Positions 47,417-58,224 of a stretch of 64,000 nucleotides of DNA are shown here, piece after piece. The notes under the pieces are model-generated. The model was given only the letters and a program-made list of their open reading frames with translations. It was not told the DNA's origin and made no database searches. Origin of the DNA: Anaerolineales bacterium (lineage in GTDB: Bacteria; Chloroflexota; Anaerolineae; Anaerolineales; UBA4823); the NCBI GenBank assembly GCA_016929095.1, contig JAFGJM010000023.1, forward strand, positions 1 to 64,000, in the 5' to 3' direction. Positions within the stretch are counted from its first letter, which is position 1. The number at the start of each line of letters is the position of its first letter. Both the position numbers and the translations under genes were made by a program.

Positions 47417-47734
47417 GTGACTAAAAAATCTTCCAAACGAAAACACATCCCCCAACGAACGTGTGTGGGTTGTCGGGAAGTTTTGCCAAAACGCTCCTTG
47501 ATCCGTATTGTCAGGCATCCGGATGGAATCATGGTAGATTTAACCGGAAAAATGCCTGGCAGGGGAGCTTACCTGCACGACGCATACGCGTGCTGGGAAA
47601 AAGGGCTAAAAGGCGCCTTGGCTCAAGCCCTGAAAATTGAGTTAACGATGGAAGACAAGGAAAAATTATCTGCTTTTGCTAAATCATTGCCCGACGCCTC
47701 AAGAGAAGGCAAGGAAGAAAAAGGTGAAAGCTGA
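47417..47734 (+). CDS. YlxR-family RNA-binding protein
   Basis: IPQRTCVGCREVLPKRSLIRIVRHPDG ... GKMPGRGAYLHDAYACWEKGLK; GTG start at 47417. Confidence 0.92.
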   Translation: MTKKSSKRKHIPQRTCVGCREVLPKRSLIRIVRHPDGIMVDLTGKMPGRGAYLHDAYACWEKGLKGALAQALKIELTMEDKEKLSAFAKSLPDASREGKEEKGES

Positions 47735-47818
47735 TAGAAGGAACTTATTAAAAAATAGTGAGACAGATTTTGCTGGATATAAGATGATATTTTTTCAATC
47801 TCCGGCTAGAAAGCGTAC

Positions 47819-47925
47819 GCCAGCGAGGTATGCAATGACGGTGTAATACTCCGTTTCCCCTACTCGCTTATTGGATGGAGATCTTGTGCGAAGATCTATA
47901 GGGACAGAGTGCCATAAAAGCTGGC
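47819..47925 (+). promoter_or_regulatory. Candidate structured RNA leader upstream of infB
   Basis: GCCA/TGGC closing helix, GCGAG/CTCGC (47823-47827/47863-47867), AGATCTT-GTGCG-AAGATCT hairpin (47879-47897). Confidence 0.5.
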
Positions 47926-47953
47926 AAAAGCACATTAATACAGGAGGTATCTA

Positions 47954-49750
47954 ATGAGCGAGAACGGTCAAAAAGGAAAAACCATAGAAATTTCCCCCAA
48001 TATTACAGTCAGGGAATTATCACAAATCATAAAAGCAAGTCCAATTGAAATCATTAAAATCTTAATGGCGAATGGGGTAATGGCGAATATCAACCAGCAG
48101 ATTGATTTTGATACAGCAGCGGTTGTCGCGGCTGAATTGGGATATGAAGTAACGCTTGAGACGCAAGCGCCGATAAAAGAAGAAGATAAAGGTGAGATTC
48201 CATTATGGCGGCGCGTAATTGCAGACGAAAATCCTGATGAGTTGATAAAACGACCCCCGGTGGTTACAATTTTAGGGCATGTTGATCATGGCAAAACCAC
48301 TTTATTGGATGCTATTCGGCATACAAATGTAGCTGGCGGCGAAGTGGGTGGCATAACGCAGCATATTGGCGCCTATCAAGTCGAGCATAATAACCGTTTG
48401 ATCACATTTTTAGATACACCGGGTCATGCTGCATTTACAGCAATGCGGGCACGTGGCGCACAAGGCGCTGATATTGTGATCCTGGTTGTAGCAGCGGATG
48501 ATGGCGTGATGCCACAAACCAAGGAGGCTGCTGCCCACGCGAAAGCTGCGCAGGTGCCCATTATCGTTGCCATGAATAAGATTGATAAACAAAATGCTGA
48601 TCAAAGCCGAGTAAAACAACAATTGGCAGAAATTGGATTGGTGCCAGATGATTGGGATGGGGATACCATTGTTGTCCCAATTTCTGCAAAAAAAGGTGAA
48701 GGCATTGAAGATTTACTCGAAGCCATCAGTTTGGTTTCGGATAATATGGATATTCGTGCAAACCCGAAAGGACGTGTGATCGGGACGGTTATTGAAGCAG
48801 AAATTGCGCGCGCAAAAGGGGTGATGGCATCACTTTTGATTCAAAATGGCAGTTTGGAGGTAGGTGATGTGGTTGTAGCGGGCAATACCTGTGGGAAAAT
48901 TAAAGCCATGTTCGACTACTTAGGTAAAAGAGTGAGAAAAGCAAGTCCATCATTTCCGGTGTCTGTGATGGGTTTAAATGATATCCCTCAAGCGGGCGAT
49001 TTGTTTCAGGTGGTCGATTCTGAGAAAGATGCCCGTATGATGATTGATTCACTGAATCAGGCAAAAGCCGAATCAGAATCCGATCAAAAATCTGTGATGA
49101 GCCTGGAACAATTATTTGATCGGTTTCAAGCAGGCGATGTCCGCGAATTACGATTGGTTATAAAAGCCGATGTTCAGGGATCGCTCGAACCGGTTGTTTC
49201 CTCATTAAAGGATTTAGATAAAGGGGATATTGCCATCAATATTCTACATGCAGAAACGGGAATGATAAGCGAAAGTGATGTTATGTTGGCGTCAGCATCG
49301 AAAGCCATTGTCATTGGGTTCAATGTTCAGGCTGATACTGCAGCCCGTCGATTAGCAGATTCTGAGGGAGTATCTATCCGAATTTATGATATTATTTATC
49401 GCCTGATAGAAGATATCGAAAAAGCATTAAAAGGTATGCTTGAACCTGAAGAGCAGGAAGTGGTCAGCGGACACGCAGAAATCCGAGCGGTTTTTCGAAT
49501 ATCAAAGGTCGGGAATATTGCCGGGTGTTATGTGACTGACGGTGTCCTTCACCGAAATGCGAAAATGCGCGTCATTCGATCTGGTAATGTTATTCATGAA
49601 GGATGGATCAGTTCATTAAAACATTTACAGGAAGATGTACGAGAAGTGAGACAAGGTTTTGAATGCGGTGTGGCGATCAAAAGCTTCGATGGCTTTATTG
49701 TTGGCGATAAACTTGAATGCTTCTCGGTAGAGAAAGTTGCTGTAAAATAG
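47954..49750 (+). CDS. infB: Translation initiation factor IF-2
   Basis: [57 protein letters not shown]. Confidence 0.97.
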   Translation: MSENGQKGKTIEISPNITVRELSQIIKASPIEIIKILMANGVMANINQQIDFDTAAVVAAELGYEVTLETQAPIKEEDKGEIPLWRRVIADENPDELIKRPPVVTILGHVDHGKTTLLDAIRHTNVAGGEVGGITQHIGAYQVEHNNRLITFLDTPGHAAFTAMRARGAQGADIVILVVAADDGVMPQTKEAAAHAKAAQVPIIVAMNKIDKQNADQSRVKQQLAEIGLVPDDWDGDTIVVPISAKKGEGIEDLLEAISLVSDNMDIRANPKGRVIGTVIEAEIARAKGVMASLLIQNGSLEVGDVVVAGNTCGKIKAMFDYLGKRVRKASPSFPVSVMGLNDIPQAGDLFQVVDSEKDARMMIDSLNQAKAESESDQKSVMSLEQLFDRFQAGDVRELRLVIKADVQGSLEPVVSSLKDLDKGDIAINILHAETGMISESDVMLASASKAIVIGFNVQADTAARRLADSEGVSIRIYDIIYRLIEDIEKALKGMLEPEEQEVVSGHAEIRAVFRISKVGNIAGCYVTDGVLHRNAKMRVIRSGNVIHEGWISSLKHLQEDVREVRQGFECGVAIKSFDGFIVGDKLECFSVEKVAVK

Positions 49751-49774
49751 GATTTAGAAGTTGCGAGGCTTACC

Positions 49775-50164
49775 GTGGTTTCAAAATTACGAGCGGAACG
49801 GATAGGTGGTCGGATCAAAGAAGAATTATCCGAGATGTTGATCAATGATATATCCGATCCAAGGCTTAGTGGTATTTTCATTACCGATGTGAAAGTCGAT
49901 CGTGAGTTGACCTTTGCAGATATCTATATTTCTGCAGTTGAGGGAATTCAGCTATGGAGGGAGATAAAATCGGGGCTAGAACATGCCCAGGGATTTATCC
50001 GCCATATGCTTGCCGAACGTATTGAGTTACGCGTATTTCCCCGATTGCGTTTTCATTGGGACCCAACACCTGAAAGGGCCGCCTCGCTGGATAAATTATT
50101 TGCATCGCTGCAGGATGAAGAAGCGCAAAATCAGAATCCACAGAAAACCGGTATAGATGAATAA
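49775..50164 (+). CDS. rbfA: Ribosome-binding factor A
   Basis: RAERIGGRIKEELSEMLINDISDPRLSGIFITDVKVDRELTFADIYIS. Confidence 0.94.
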   Translation: MVSKLRAERIGGRIKEELSEMLINDISDPRLSGIFITDVKVDRELTFADIYISAVEGIQLWREIKSGLEHAQGFIRHMLAERIELRVFPRLRFHWDPTPERAASLDKLFASLQDEEAQNQNPQKTGIDE

Positions 50165-50169
50165 CGATA

Positions 50170-51135
50170 ATGAATGAAAGTATGAATAATTTGATACGCC
50201 AGGAAATATCAAAGGCGCAAAAAGTTTTATTGGTGAGTCATATTCGTCCGGATGGTGATGCCATAGGTTCGCTTATCGGTTTGGGATTGGCCTTGGAAGC
50301 AGCAGGGAAAAATGTCAATCTGGTTTCCATAGATGGCGCGCCGTCCAGTTTAAAATTCCTCCCGGGGTATCAAAAAATAAATCAATCAGTAGAGGATGGA
50401 TTTGACCTTCTCATTGTGGTTGACTGTTCTGACTGGCAACGAACGGGGCTGGCAACAAAAATCGAGGACAAGCCAGGTATAAATATTGATCATCATATAA
50501 CCAATGATCATTTTGCCCGGATAAATTGGGTCGATACGACCGCGGCTGCCACAGCAGAGATTATTGCAGAAAACATCACATCTTGGGGATTGGAATTAAA
50601 TCAAGAGATTGCTAGAGCTTTATTAACCGCCATTATTACAGACACAATTGGTTTTCGTACGAGTAATGTATCTCCGCGCACGCTACGGATAGCTGCAGAT
50701 TTATTATCTTCTGGTATAAGTATTAATGAAATATACATGCAGGCGTTGGTTAACAGATCGCTTGAAGCGATGAGATACTGGGGGGCAGGGTTGAATAAAC
50801 TCCAAAAAGAAGACGGGATGGTTTGGACAAGTCTAACCCTTGATGATCAAAACAAAACTGGTTATTATGGCAAGGATGACGCCGATTTAATAAATATCAT
50901 TTCCGGCATCGAAGGGATACCTATCAGCATCATATTTATTGAGCAGCCTGGGGGAGGCGTTAAGGTCAGTTGGCGCGCTCAACCAGGATACGATGTTTCC
51001 CGAGTAGCTCAGGAATTTGGCGGGGGAGGGCACCCCGCGGCTGCGGGAGCGATGTTTGATAGTGGATTGAAAGAAGTACAAGAGATTGTAATCAGGAATA
51101 CTCGAAAATTACTTAATAATTATAAGAGTTCCTGA
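50170..51135 (+). CDS. DHH/DHHA1 phosphoesterase, NrnA-like
   Basis: LLVSHIRPDGDAIGSLIGLGLAL, VVDCSDWQRTG, NIDHHITNDHFARINWVD, FGGGGHPAAAGA. Confidence 0.93.
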   Translation: MNESMNNLIRQEISKAQKVLLVSHIRPDGDAIGSLIGLGLALEAAGKNVNLVSIDGAPSSLKFLPGYQKINQSVEDGFDLLIVVDCSDWQRTGLATKIEDKPGINIDHHITNDHFARINWVDTTAAATAEIIAENITSWGLELNQEIARALLTAIITDTIGFRTSNVSPRTLRIAADLLSSGISINEIYMQALVNRSLEAMRYWGAGLNKLQKEDGMVWTSLTLDDQNKTGYYGKDDADLINIISGIEGIPISIIFIEQPGGGVKVSWRAQPGYDVSRVAQEFGGGGHPAAAGAMFDSGLKEVQEIVIRNTRKLLNNYKSS

Positions 51136-51184
51136 TATATAATAAATATATACAAATATTGGGAGTAATAAATAGGAATAAGCA

Positions 51185-52096
51185 ATGAATAATATCGACC
51201 AGATGAAAAATGTTGTTTCCGGGGTTTTAGTCGTAGATAAACCGATTGGATTAACATCCCATGATGTGGTCCAAATCATACGACGCGGAACCGGGATTCG
51301 CAGGGCAGGGCACACAGGTACATTAGATCCCCGCGCCTCTGGAGTATTGGTAGTGTTAATTGGTCCGGCAGTACGTCTTAGCGAATATGTTTCAGCATCA
51401 GATAAGCGCTACCAGGCAACCATCCGCTTGGGCAGTTCAACCGATACCTACGATTCGGAAGGTACAGTGACAGGTTCTTTTTCCGTTGACGGGATCACCG
51501 AGGAACACTTTGATGAGGTTTTACAAAATTTTGTCGGTGAAATTGAACAGGTTCCTCCGCCGTATTCTGCGGTGAAAGTGCATGGAAAAAAGGCATATGA
51601 TTTAGCCCGTGATGGAGAAGAGGTTGAGTTACAACCGCGCAAGATCAACGTATATAGCCTGGAAGTATTGGAATGGGCGCCACCGGAAGCGGTTGTGGAT
51701 GTTTATTGCTCTTCGGGTACTTATGTACGCTCACTGGCGAATGATCTGGGTAATCAGTTAGGGTGCGGTGCACACCTCATTGGATTGAGGCGGACCAAAA
51801 GCGGTAAATTTACGTTGCGGGATGCTGTACCATTGCGCCGTTTACAAGAAGCATTTACGGCAGGAACCTGGTATAAAAATTTAATCCCGGCAGCCGAAGC
51901 GCTTGCAGATTGGCCAATGGTAGAACTAGATGCAGACCAGGTAGAACTTGTTCGTCATGGTCATCGTGTGCCGGCTGTACAGGATGAAACGGGTTGGGCG
52001 CGTGGTGTAAGCGAGCAAGGTGACCTGGTGGCATTATTGCAGGTTGATGAAGAAACCCACGAGTGGCAACCTCGGAAAGTATTCTTCCAATCCTAA
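51185..52096 (+). CDS. truB: tRNA pseudouridine(55) synthase
   Basis: VVDKPIGLTSHDVVQIIRRGTGIRRAGHTGTLDPRASGVLVV. Confidence 0.97.
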   Translation: MNNIDQMKNVVSGVLVVDKPIGLTSHDVVQIIRRGTGIRRAGHTGTLDPRASGVLVVLIGPAVRLSEYVSASDKRYQATIRLGSSTDTYDSEGTVTGSFSVDGITEEHFDEVLQNFVGEIEQVPPPYSAVKVHGKKAYDLARDGEEVELQPRKINVYSLEVLEWAPPEAVVDVYCSSGTYVRSLANDLGNQLGCGAHLIGLRRTKSGKFTLRDAVPLRRLQEAFTAGTWYKNLIPAAEALADWPMVELDADQVELVRHGHRVPAVQDETGWARGVSEQGDLVALLQVDEETHEWQPRKVFFQS

Positions 52097-52107
52097 TAAA
52101 TCCTTCA

Positions 52108-53061
52108 ATGCAGCATCTTCGAACATTAGAGGGCGTAAAGGTTAATAAGTCCTGGCTGACCGTTGGTACCTATGATGGTATCCATCTTGGGCATCAAGAA
52201 ATCATCCGGTGTGTAATAGAAGGCGCAAAAAAAGCAGCAATTCCTTCTGTTGTCGTCACCTTTTTCCCGCCTCCTGCTGTGATATTAAGTAAACGGCAGG
52301 AGCCGTATTATTTAACCTCACCGGAAGAACGGGCTGTTGTATTGGAAAGGCTGGGGGTGGATATCATGGTTACCCACCCGTTCAACCTCCAGGTTTCCCA
52401 AATGTCGGCACACGAATTTGTGGCACGGATACATGGACATTTCGGGTTTCGTCATTTATGTGTTGGACATGATTTCGCATTGGGAAAAAATCGAGAAGGC
52501 GATGCAGCGCAATTACGGGAAATCGGTAAGGAATTTGGGTTTACTGTTTCTACCATCCCGGCGATGGAAATCGATGGGAATATCGTATCTTCCAGCCTGA
52601 TAAGGAATATGTTATCACAGGGTAAAGTAGCAGAGATCGAGCGCTATTTGGGAAGAAGATATCAAATTACCGGGAAAGTGATTCCCGGTGACCATCGCGG
52701 CAAGCAGCTCGGATTTCCAACCGCCAATATGCACACGTGGGCTGAGCGAGCTTTACCCAAAACGGGTGTATATGCATGCCGGGTATCGATCAAAGATGAA
52801 TCATGGATGGCAGTGACCAATATCGGCAGGCGGCCAACCTTTGAAAATGCTCCGGTTAATCCCCGGGTGGAAGCGCATTTACTGAATTTCAGCGGGGATT
52901 TATATGGTCAGGAAGTTGAGATTGAATTCGTTTCCCGCCTGCGCGACGAACGCAAATTTGCTAATGTCGATGAATTAATTGCCCAGGTCAACCAGGATAT
53001 AAAAGTCGCACGAAAATTTTTGATAAAAAATCATCAAAGTATGAAAATAAAGGATGAATGA
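52108..53061 (+). CDS. ribF: Bifunctional riboflavin kinase/FAD synthetase
   Basis: TVGTYDGIHLGHQEIIR, VGHDFALGKNREGD, GDHRGKQLGFPTANMH; start taken at 52108. Confidence 0.95.
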   Translation: MQHLRTLEGVKVNKSWLTVGTYDGIHLGHQEIIRCVIEGAKKAAIPSVVVTFFPPPAVILSKRQEPYYLTSPEERAVVLERLGVDIMVTHPFNLQVSQMSAHEFVARIHGHFGFRHLCVGHDFALGKNREGDAAQLREIGKEFGFTVSTIPAMEIDGNIVSSSLIRNMLSQGKVAEIERYLGRRYQITGKVIPGDHRGKQLGFPTANMHTWAERALPKTGVYACRVSIKDESWMAVTNIGRRPTFENAPVNPRVEAHLLNFSGDLYGQEVEIEFVSRLRDERKFANVDELIAQVNQDIKVARKFLIKNHQSMKIKDE

Positions 53062-53144
53062 GGAAAGCAGAAGTTCTCCCTTTCCACTGCCCCCATCTGC
53101 CTCCCCCAAAAATCTTAGAATTTTGGAGGAGGTAAGGAGGAGGT

Positions 53145-53172
53145 GGGGATGTCCGAAGGACTGAGGGGCAGG
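53145..53172. repeat. Short intergenic repeat GGGGATGTCCGaAGGACtGAGgGGCAgG (copy 1)
   Basis: 24/28 identical to 54759-54786. Confidence 0.55.
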
Positions 53173-53418
53173 AAAGCAGGATAATTGTTTTCGGTTTTAG
53201 AAAATGCGGACGTACTTTGACCGGCATGGCGTCCGATCTGAAAATCAAGAGCCTTTATAAGGATATCCGGAAAAACAAGAAACCAGGAAGATGATAAAAA
53301 AACTAAAAGCTGATAGCTCCTCTATGCCGTGTCATACGATATTGAAATTGTAGTAACGACTTTAGTCGTTTTTTTACCAATATAAATAGAACTGTAATAT
53401 TTATCAGGATAATCCGAA

Positions 53419-54213
53419 ATGAAACAATACCTGGATCTGCTTCAAAAAATTTTAGATCATGGGGTAAAGAAGGAAGACAGGACTGGCGTTGGTACATTAT
53501 CCTTGTTCGGTTACCAAATGCGATGGGATCTTCAACAAGGTTTTCCACTGATAACAACCAAGAAATTGCATATTCGTTCGATTGTCTATGAATTGCTATG
53601 GTTCTTGCACGGCGATAATAATATAAAATATTTGAATGATAATGGCGTGACCATCTGGGATGAGTGGGCCGATGAGCAGGGGAACTTAGGCCCGATCTAC
53701 GGTATGCAATGGCGGGCGTGGAAAACAGCAGATGGCAGGGTTATCGACCAGATCTCGCAAGTTATTCAGCAAATAAAGGACAACCCTGAATCACGGCGTT
53801 TGATCGTTTGCGCCTGGAATGTGGGGGAAATCGATAAGATGGCATTGCCTCCATGTCATGTTTTGTTTCAATTTTACGTGGTGAACAAGCGTTTGTCCTG
53901 CCAGCTTTACCAACGGTCAGCGGACATTTTTCTGGGGGTGCCATTCAACATCGCTTCCTATTCGCTGTTGACCTCCATGATCGCTCAGGTGTGTAATCTC
54001 AACCCCGGGGAGTTCATTCTTACATTTGGGGATGTGCACCTTTATTTAAACCATACCATCCAGGCGCAATTGCAGCTTTCCCGCCAGCCTTTCCCGGCGC
54101 CGGAGCTGCGTTTAAATCCACAGGTTAAATCCATTTTTGATTTCAAGTATGAGGATATTCACCTGGAAAATTACCAGGCTCACCCGGGTATTAAAGCGGA
54201 GATTGCGGTTTGA
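53419..54213 (+). CDS. thyA: Thymidylate synthase
   Basis: [66 protein letters not shown]. Confidence 0.98.
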   Translation: MKQYLDLLQKILDHGVKKEDRTGVGTLSLFGYQMRWDLQQGFPLITTKKLHIRSIVYELLWFLHGDNNIKYLNDNGVTIWDEWADEQGNLGPIYGMQWRAWKTADGRVIDQISQVIQQIKDNPESRRLIVCAWNVGEIDKMALPPCHVLFQFYVVNKRLSCQLYQRSADIFLGVPFNIASYSLLTSMIAQVCNLNPGEFILTFGDVHLYLNHTIQAQLQLSRQPFPAPELRLNPQVKSIFDFKYEDIHLENYQAHPGIKAEIAV

Positions 54214-54701
54214 TACTTTCCATCGTCGTTGCTATGGATGAAAAGCGGGGCATTGGTTATAAAAACCGGCTGCCCTGGTATCTATCGTCTGATTTAAAGC
54301 GTTTCAAAAAACTTACCATGAACCACCACGTGATCATGGGCAGGAAGACCTTTGAATCGATTGGGAAGGTTTTGCCCGGCAGAACGATGATAATCATCAG
54401 CCGTAATAAGAGTTTTGAAGCTGAGGGGTGTTTGGTAGCGCATTCTTTAGAAGGGGCAATTGCTTTGGCGCAAAAAGAAGGGGAAGATGAGGCGTTTGTG
54501 ATTGGCGGGGCGACAATTTATCGGATGGCTCTACCCAGGGCGGATAGACTGTATCTCACCCAGGTGCATGCTGCAACCAAAGCGGATGTTTTTTTTCCCG
54601 AATGGGATGAAGGGGAATGGGTGGAGGCGCAGCGGATTGAGTTACCAGTGGATGAGAAAAACCAATATCCCACTACATTTAGAATATTGAACCGGAAATA
54701 G
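54210..54701 (+). CDS. folA: Dihydrofolate reductase
   Basis: [57 protein letters not shown]. Confidence 0.96.
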   Translation: MILSIVVAMDEKRGIGYKNRLPWYLSSDLKRFKKLTMNHHVIMGRKTFESIGKVLPGRTMIIISRNKSFEAEGCLVAHSLEGAIALAQKEGEDEAFVIGGATIYRMALPRADRLYLTQVHAATKADVFFPEWDEGEWVEAQRIELPVDEKNQYPTTFRILNRK

Positions 54702-54758
54702 CAAATAATATTAGGAAATCCGGACCCCGCTGTTTCCCCCTATTTTCGCAGAAAATGG

Positions 54759-54786
54759 GGGGATGTCCGTAGGACAGAGAGGCAAG
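54759..54786. repeat. Short intergenic repeat (copy 2)
   Basis: GGGGATGTCCGTAGGACAGAGAGGCAAG; preceded by CCCCCTATTTTCgcaGAAAATGGGGGG hairpin. Confidence 0.55.
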
Positions 54787-54959
54787 TGAGTTAGGTAGCG
54801 GGAGATATGTCCGCGGCTGATTTATTAGCATATTATCAGTCCACCTCAACAACCACGCTACCCCTATAGGTTGGGCGATTAACATTAGTTATTCTCACAT
54901 CATACGCGATATTATTTGAAAGATAATTATTTTACTAACCACCTGACAGTTTTCATGAA

Positions 54960-55110
54960 CTGTCATTGCGAGTAATAACAATGCGCACAAGCGCTCGTAT
55001 TCCTGGAAGGAACAAACCCGCCTGTCATTGCGAGCAAAGCAAAGCAATAGTTACATGTGGAGTATGAGACTGATTCGTCGCTGCGCTTCTCGCAGTGACA
55101 GTTCCTTTAA
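54960..55110. repeat. GTCATTGCGAG-type intergenic repeat cluster
   Basis: GTCATTGCGAGTAA (54962), GTCATTGCGAGCAAAGCAAAGCAAT (55024), inverted CGCTGCGCTTCTCGCAGTGACAGTTCC; same order as 3450-3600. Confidence 0.7.
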
Positions 55111-55256
55111 CGAGCAGTACAGGTAAGGTCATCTAGTTAATCAGGATTGATGCTAACAAATCACCCCGCATGCTATCCGAGCGAAGTGAGGTCGGATGCA
55201 ACAAAAACAGGCAGCGATTTGCCACCTGCTTTCGTGGTTTGGGTTGGTGATGAGGA

Positions 55257-55580
55257 TTATTTCCGGGCGGTTTGGAATAGCTCTTTCAATGCGACCACAA
55301 TCGTCGCTCCAGCAACGAATGCTACCACAAACGGCAGGATGTATTTAAAAACAGTCCCAATAACAGGTACAGTATTTAACGCTGTGGCAGAAAGAGTTAA
55401 CGCAATCGAAGCCAATAAAAAACTTCGCGTTTCTTCGGCAGTGACATTTAGAAAGCCGACGATTACACCAAGGATCGCCAGTACCCAAATAGCCCATCCA
55501 GGTTGAAAGAAAATCCCGGCGAGCACAGCAAGAACCAGGCCGATGATGAAAGCCCATTTACCAATTGTTTCACGATTCAT
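55257..55580 (-). CDS. Small hydrophobic membrane protein
   Basis: 107 aa with several hydrophobic helices; GGAGG upstream of ATG on the minus strand. Confidence 0.6.
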   Translation of the reverse strand: MNRETIGKWAFIIGLVLAVLAGIFFQPGWAIWVLAILGVIVGFLNVTAEETRSFLLASIALTLSATALNTVPVIGTVFKYILPFVVAFVAGATIVVALKELFQTARK

Positions 55581-55659
55581 TTTAGCCTCCTTTGACTAAA
55601 AGATATGATAGGTTATTATTAACAAGAACCATGATAAAAACGTTTATACGTTTCATATA

Positions 55660-55758
55660 ATGCAACCCTTACCAAGCATATTCGATACGGATTTATATCT
55701 CCTTATTGACGATCCAGAAGTCGAGGACAATCGTGCGGGATATCGAGAGCAACATTGA
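55660..55758 (+). pseudogene. Possible 5' fragment of a degraded gene
   Basis: Reads MQPLPSIFDTDLYLLIDDPEVEDNRAGYREQH*; protein-like composition but truncated. Confidence 0.25.
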
Positions 55759-55867
55759 GCTGTAAACCTAAACCAAACCCGCTAATTATCTCGAAAGATC
55801 TGGCGAACCATTAAATTCTGTTAGAATTTATATACAATTAGGACTTATTATCGGATGGAGATTCCGG

Positions 55868-56932
55868 ATGCAGATCATAAAGGCTGAAGTCACACCCGTT
55901 GAACTGAAATTACGGCAACCTGTCCGAATGGCTGGATTGCCGGCGATCGACCACATCACGGCCATATTTGTACGCATCGAAACCCGCCAGGGACAAAATG
56001 CCTGGGGCTGCACGATTGCCAATCCCGATCTGACCGGTGAGAAGCCGGAGGATGTCATCAAGGCGTGTCGGGAGTGTGCAATTCTCGCTCCTGACTTACA
56101 TCCTATGAATATCGAATTTTCTTTGGATGAATTAGCTTCACGAGTAAAAGCTACTCCATCTGCTATGTGCGCCTTCGACCTGGCATTTCATGACTTGTTG
56201 AGCCTGGCAGCCGGAATGCCTCTATACCGAATTCTAGGAGGATACCGCAACCGTATCCAAACTTCAGTAACCATCCCGATCGCTTCGGTCAATGAGAATG
56301 TAAAGGCAGCTTGCGAACGCGCCAACCAGGGATTTCGAATGCTGAAGATAAAAGGGGGAATCGATCCCGAAGAAGATGTCTTACGTGTACAAGCGATTCA
56401 CAGGGTCCTGCCCAATCATATCCTTCGTCTGGACGCTGATGGTGGATATTCTGTCCAACAGGCGTTGGATGTCGCCCGTGCCCTGGAGAACGCCCTAGAG
56501 ATGCTAGAACAACCCACACCCGCTGATGATTTGACCGGACTGCTCCGGGTGAAAGAGATGAGCCTTATACCCATCCTAGCCGATCAGAGCCTGAAAGGAC
56601 CTGCGTTAGCGCTGAAGCTTGTAGCTAACCGAATAGTCGATGGGCTGAGTATCAAATTAGTGACCAGTGGGGGATTACGCAATGCCCGCCAGATAGACTC
56701 TATAGCCCGCGCTGCAAAAATGACCACCATGATCAGTTGCTATATCGAGCCTGCACTTCTCATTAGCGCTGGCCTCAGTCTAGCATTGAGCAGCCCCAAT
56801 GTGGCATACGGCGACCTTGATGGTTATCTAGATCTGTCCCATGACCCCTCAAAAGCAGGCTTTAAACTGGAAGATGGCTGGCTTGTGGCTACTGATGTTC
56901 CCGGTTTGGGTTACACAGTTGAACTTGGGTAG
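55868..56932 (+). CDS. Enolase-superfamily (mandelate racemase/muconate lactonizing; dipeptide epimerase-like)
   Basis: RMLKIKGGIDPEEDV, LRLDADGGYSVQQAL, MLEQPTPADD, ILADQSLKGP. Confidence 0.88.
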   Translation: MQIIKAEVTPVELKLRQPVRMAGLPAIDHITAIFVRIETRQGQNAWGCTIANPDLTGEKPEDVIKACRECAILAPDLHPMNIEFSLDELASRVKATPSAMCAFDLAFHDLLSLAAGMPLYRILGGYRNRIQTSVTIPIASVNENVKAACERANQGFRMLKIKGGIDPEEDVLRVQAIHRVLPNHILRLDADGGYSVQQALDVARALENALEMLEQPTPADDLTGLLRVKEMSLIPILADQSLKGPALALKLVANRIVDGLSIKLVTSGGLRNARQIDSIARAAKMTTMISCYIEPALLISAGLSLALSSPNVAYGDLDGYLDLSHDPSKAGFKLEDGWLVATDVPGLGYTVELG

Positions 56933-57194
56933 TGTTAATAGACAGGGGTATCAGGATAAGAATATATAATGTGCCATGAAAGTGAATACGCAAAAAGAAT
57001 TATGCTGATCAACCCTTTAGATTGACAAATTTACTGGCAAGAATGAGACGTGGCTATGCCCCAAACCCGAAAGGAACAGATAGACTTACTGACTGAAAGA
57101 GCCATTAGGTTCTTCGATTTCTACGGCACAATATCATAAACAGTTTCTCACCCACCTGATATTCTGGGGTTCATGAAATCTTGGAAAGTATTGT

Positions 57195-57883
57195 ATGTCC
57201 AAAATCACAAAAATATCTATCAAATTAATGATTTTGTTTTCAATTCTATTTTTGAATTCTTGTAATGTAAAACAAGCATTTCCTGGATTATGGCCTTCAC
57301 CTACGCCTACTCTGTCTCCGGAATTAATGGATCGCAGTTGGTTGACAGATCAACCTTGCCGTGCGCCGTGTTGGTATGATTTAACTCTTGGATCAACCTC
57401 AAAATCTGTTGCTCAAGAAAAAGTTCTTCAATTACCATTTATTAGTTCACAAAAAGTTACAGAAAAACCTTTAGGTATTTCAACATATTATTGCAAACAA
57501 CCTATACAACACATTTGTACAATATTATATTTTTACGAGGATCGTCTTGACGCAATTGGATTAGCACCAAATTTCAATATTAATTTGCAAGAAGTAGTAG
57601 ATACTATAAATCCACCAGATTTTTTATCGTTTAGGTCAATAACCCCCGATAAAATGTTTGGCCGTGATTGCCAAATAGAATTATTTTGGGTAGATCGTCA
57701 AATGGTAATAAGATATTTCAATTATCGTGATAATGATATGTGCAAGATTTAAAAGAGAATGAATATAAACCTTCTACAAGTTTGCCTATTCAACAGGTAT
57801 GGTACTATATGCCTGAATAATTTTTGAATAGAAATATTGAAGATGGGTATTTTCCATGGACAGGATTTGCTGAGGAGAAATAA
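57195..57883 (+). pseudogene. Lipoprotein gene disrupted by a frameshift and an in-frame stop
   Basis: Lipobox LNSC; intact to 57752. Shifted frame from 57740 continues VQDLKENEYKPSTSLPIQQVWYYMPE*FLNRNIEDGYFPWTGFAEEK* with stops at 57818 and 57881. Confidence 0.5.
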
Positions 57884-58185
57884 GTACTTCACTGCAATAT
57901 CTAGTCAATATTTGTAAATAAGATTATAAATTTTTACAATAATATATCCCAGCTATAAATCTTGATGACTCGCAATGGTAACCTTTAGGGTCTTCTGAAA
58001 GCTTTAGGATTTATCAAAAAAACCAAAAATTGGGTGGAAAATTAATTGCAGAATTCCCCCTATTGATTTAAAATATATTGATTAGTTGGGTACATGGGAA
58101 GCGGGAATTTTATTTAGAAAACATAATGAAACTTTTCATGCATTGAAGACGAGGAGGGTAGTTTAGAATGACGTATATTATTACA

Positions 58186-58224
58186 TTGACCGGACAATCG
58201 ATGTTTGGTATGATGGTCATGCCA
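58186..58224 (+). promoter_or_regulatory. Promoter and candidate FadR-type operator at the FadR-family gene
   Basis: TTGACC-17-TATGAT (58186-58214); TGGTATGA tgg TCATGCCA (58206-58224) overlaps the -10 and start codon. Confidence 0.6.

Noticed and set aside
54960-55110. Possible CRISPR-like spaced repeats
   Set aside because: Repeat units are irregular in length and spacing and palindromic; no cas genes in the window
55147-55506. 119 aa plus-strand ORF
   Set aside because: Antisense to the better-supported membrane protein 55257-55580 and starts inside intergenic sequence
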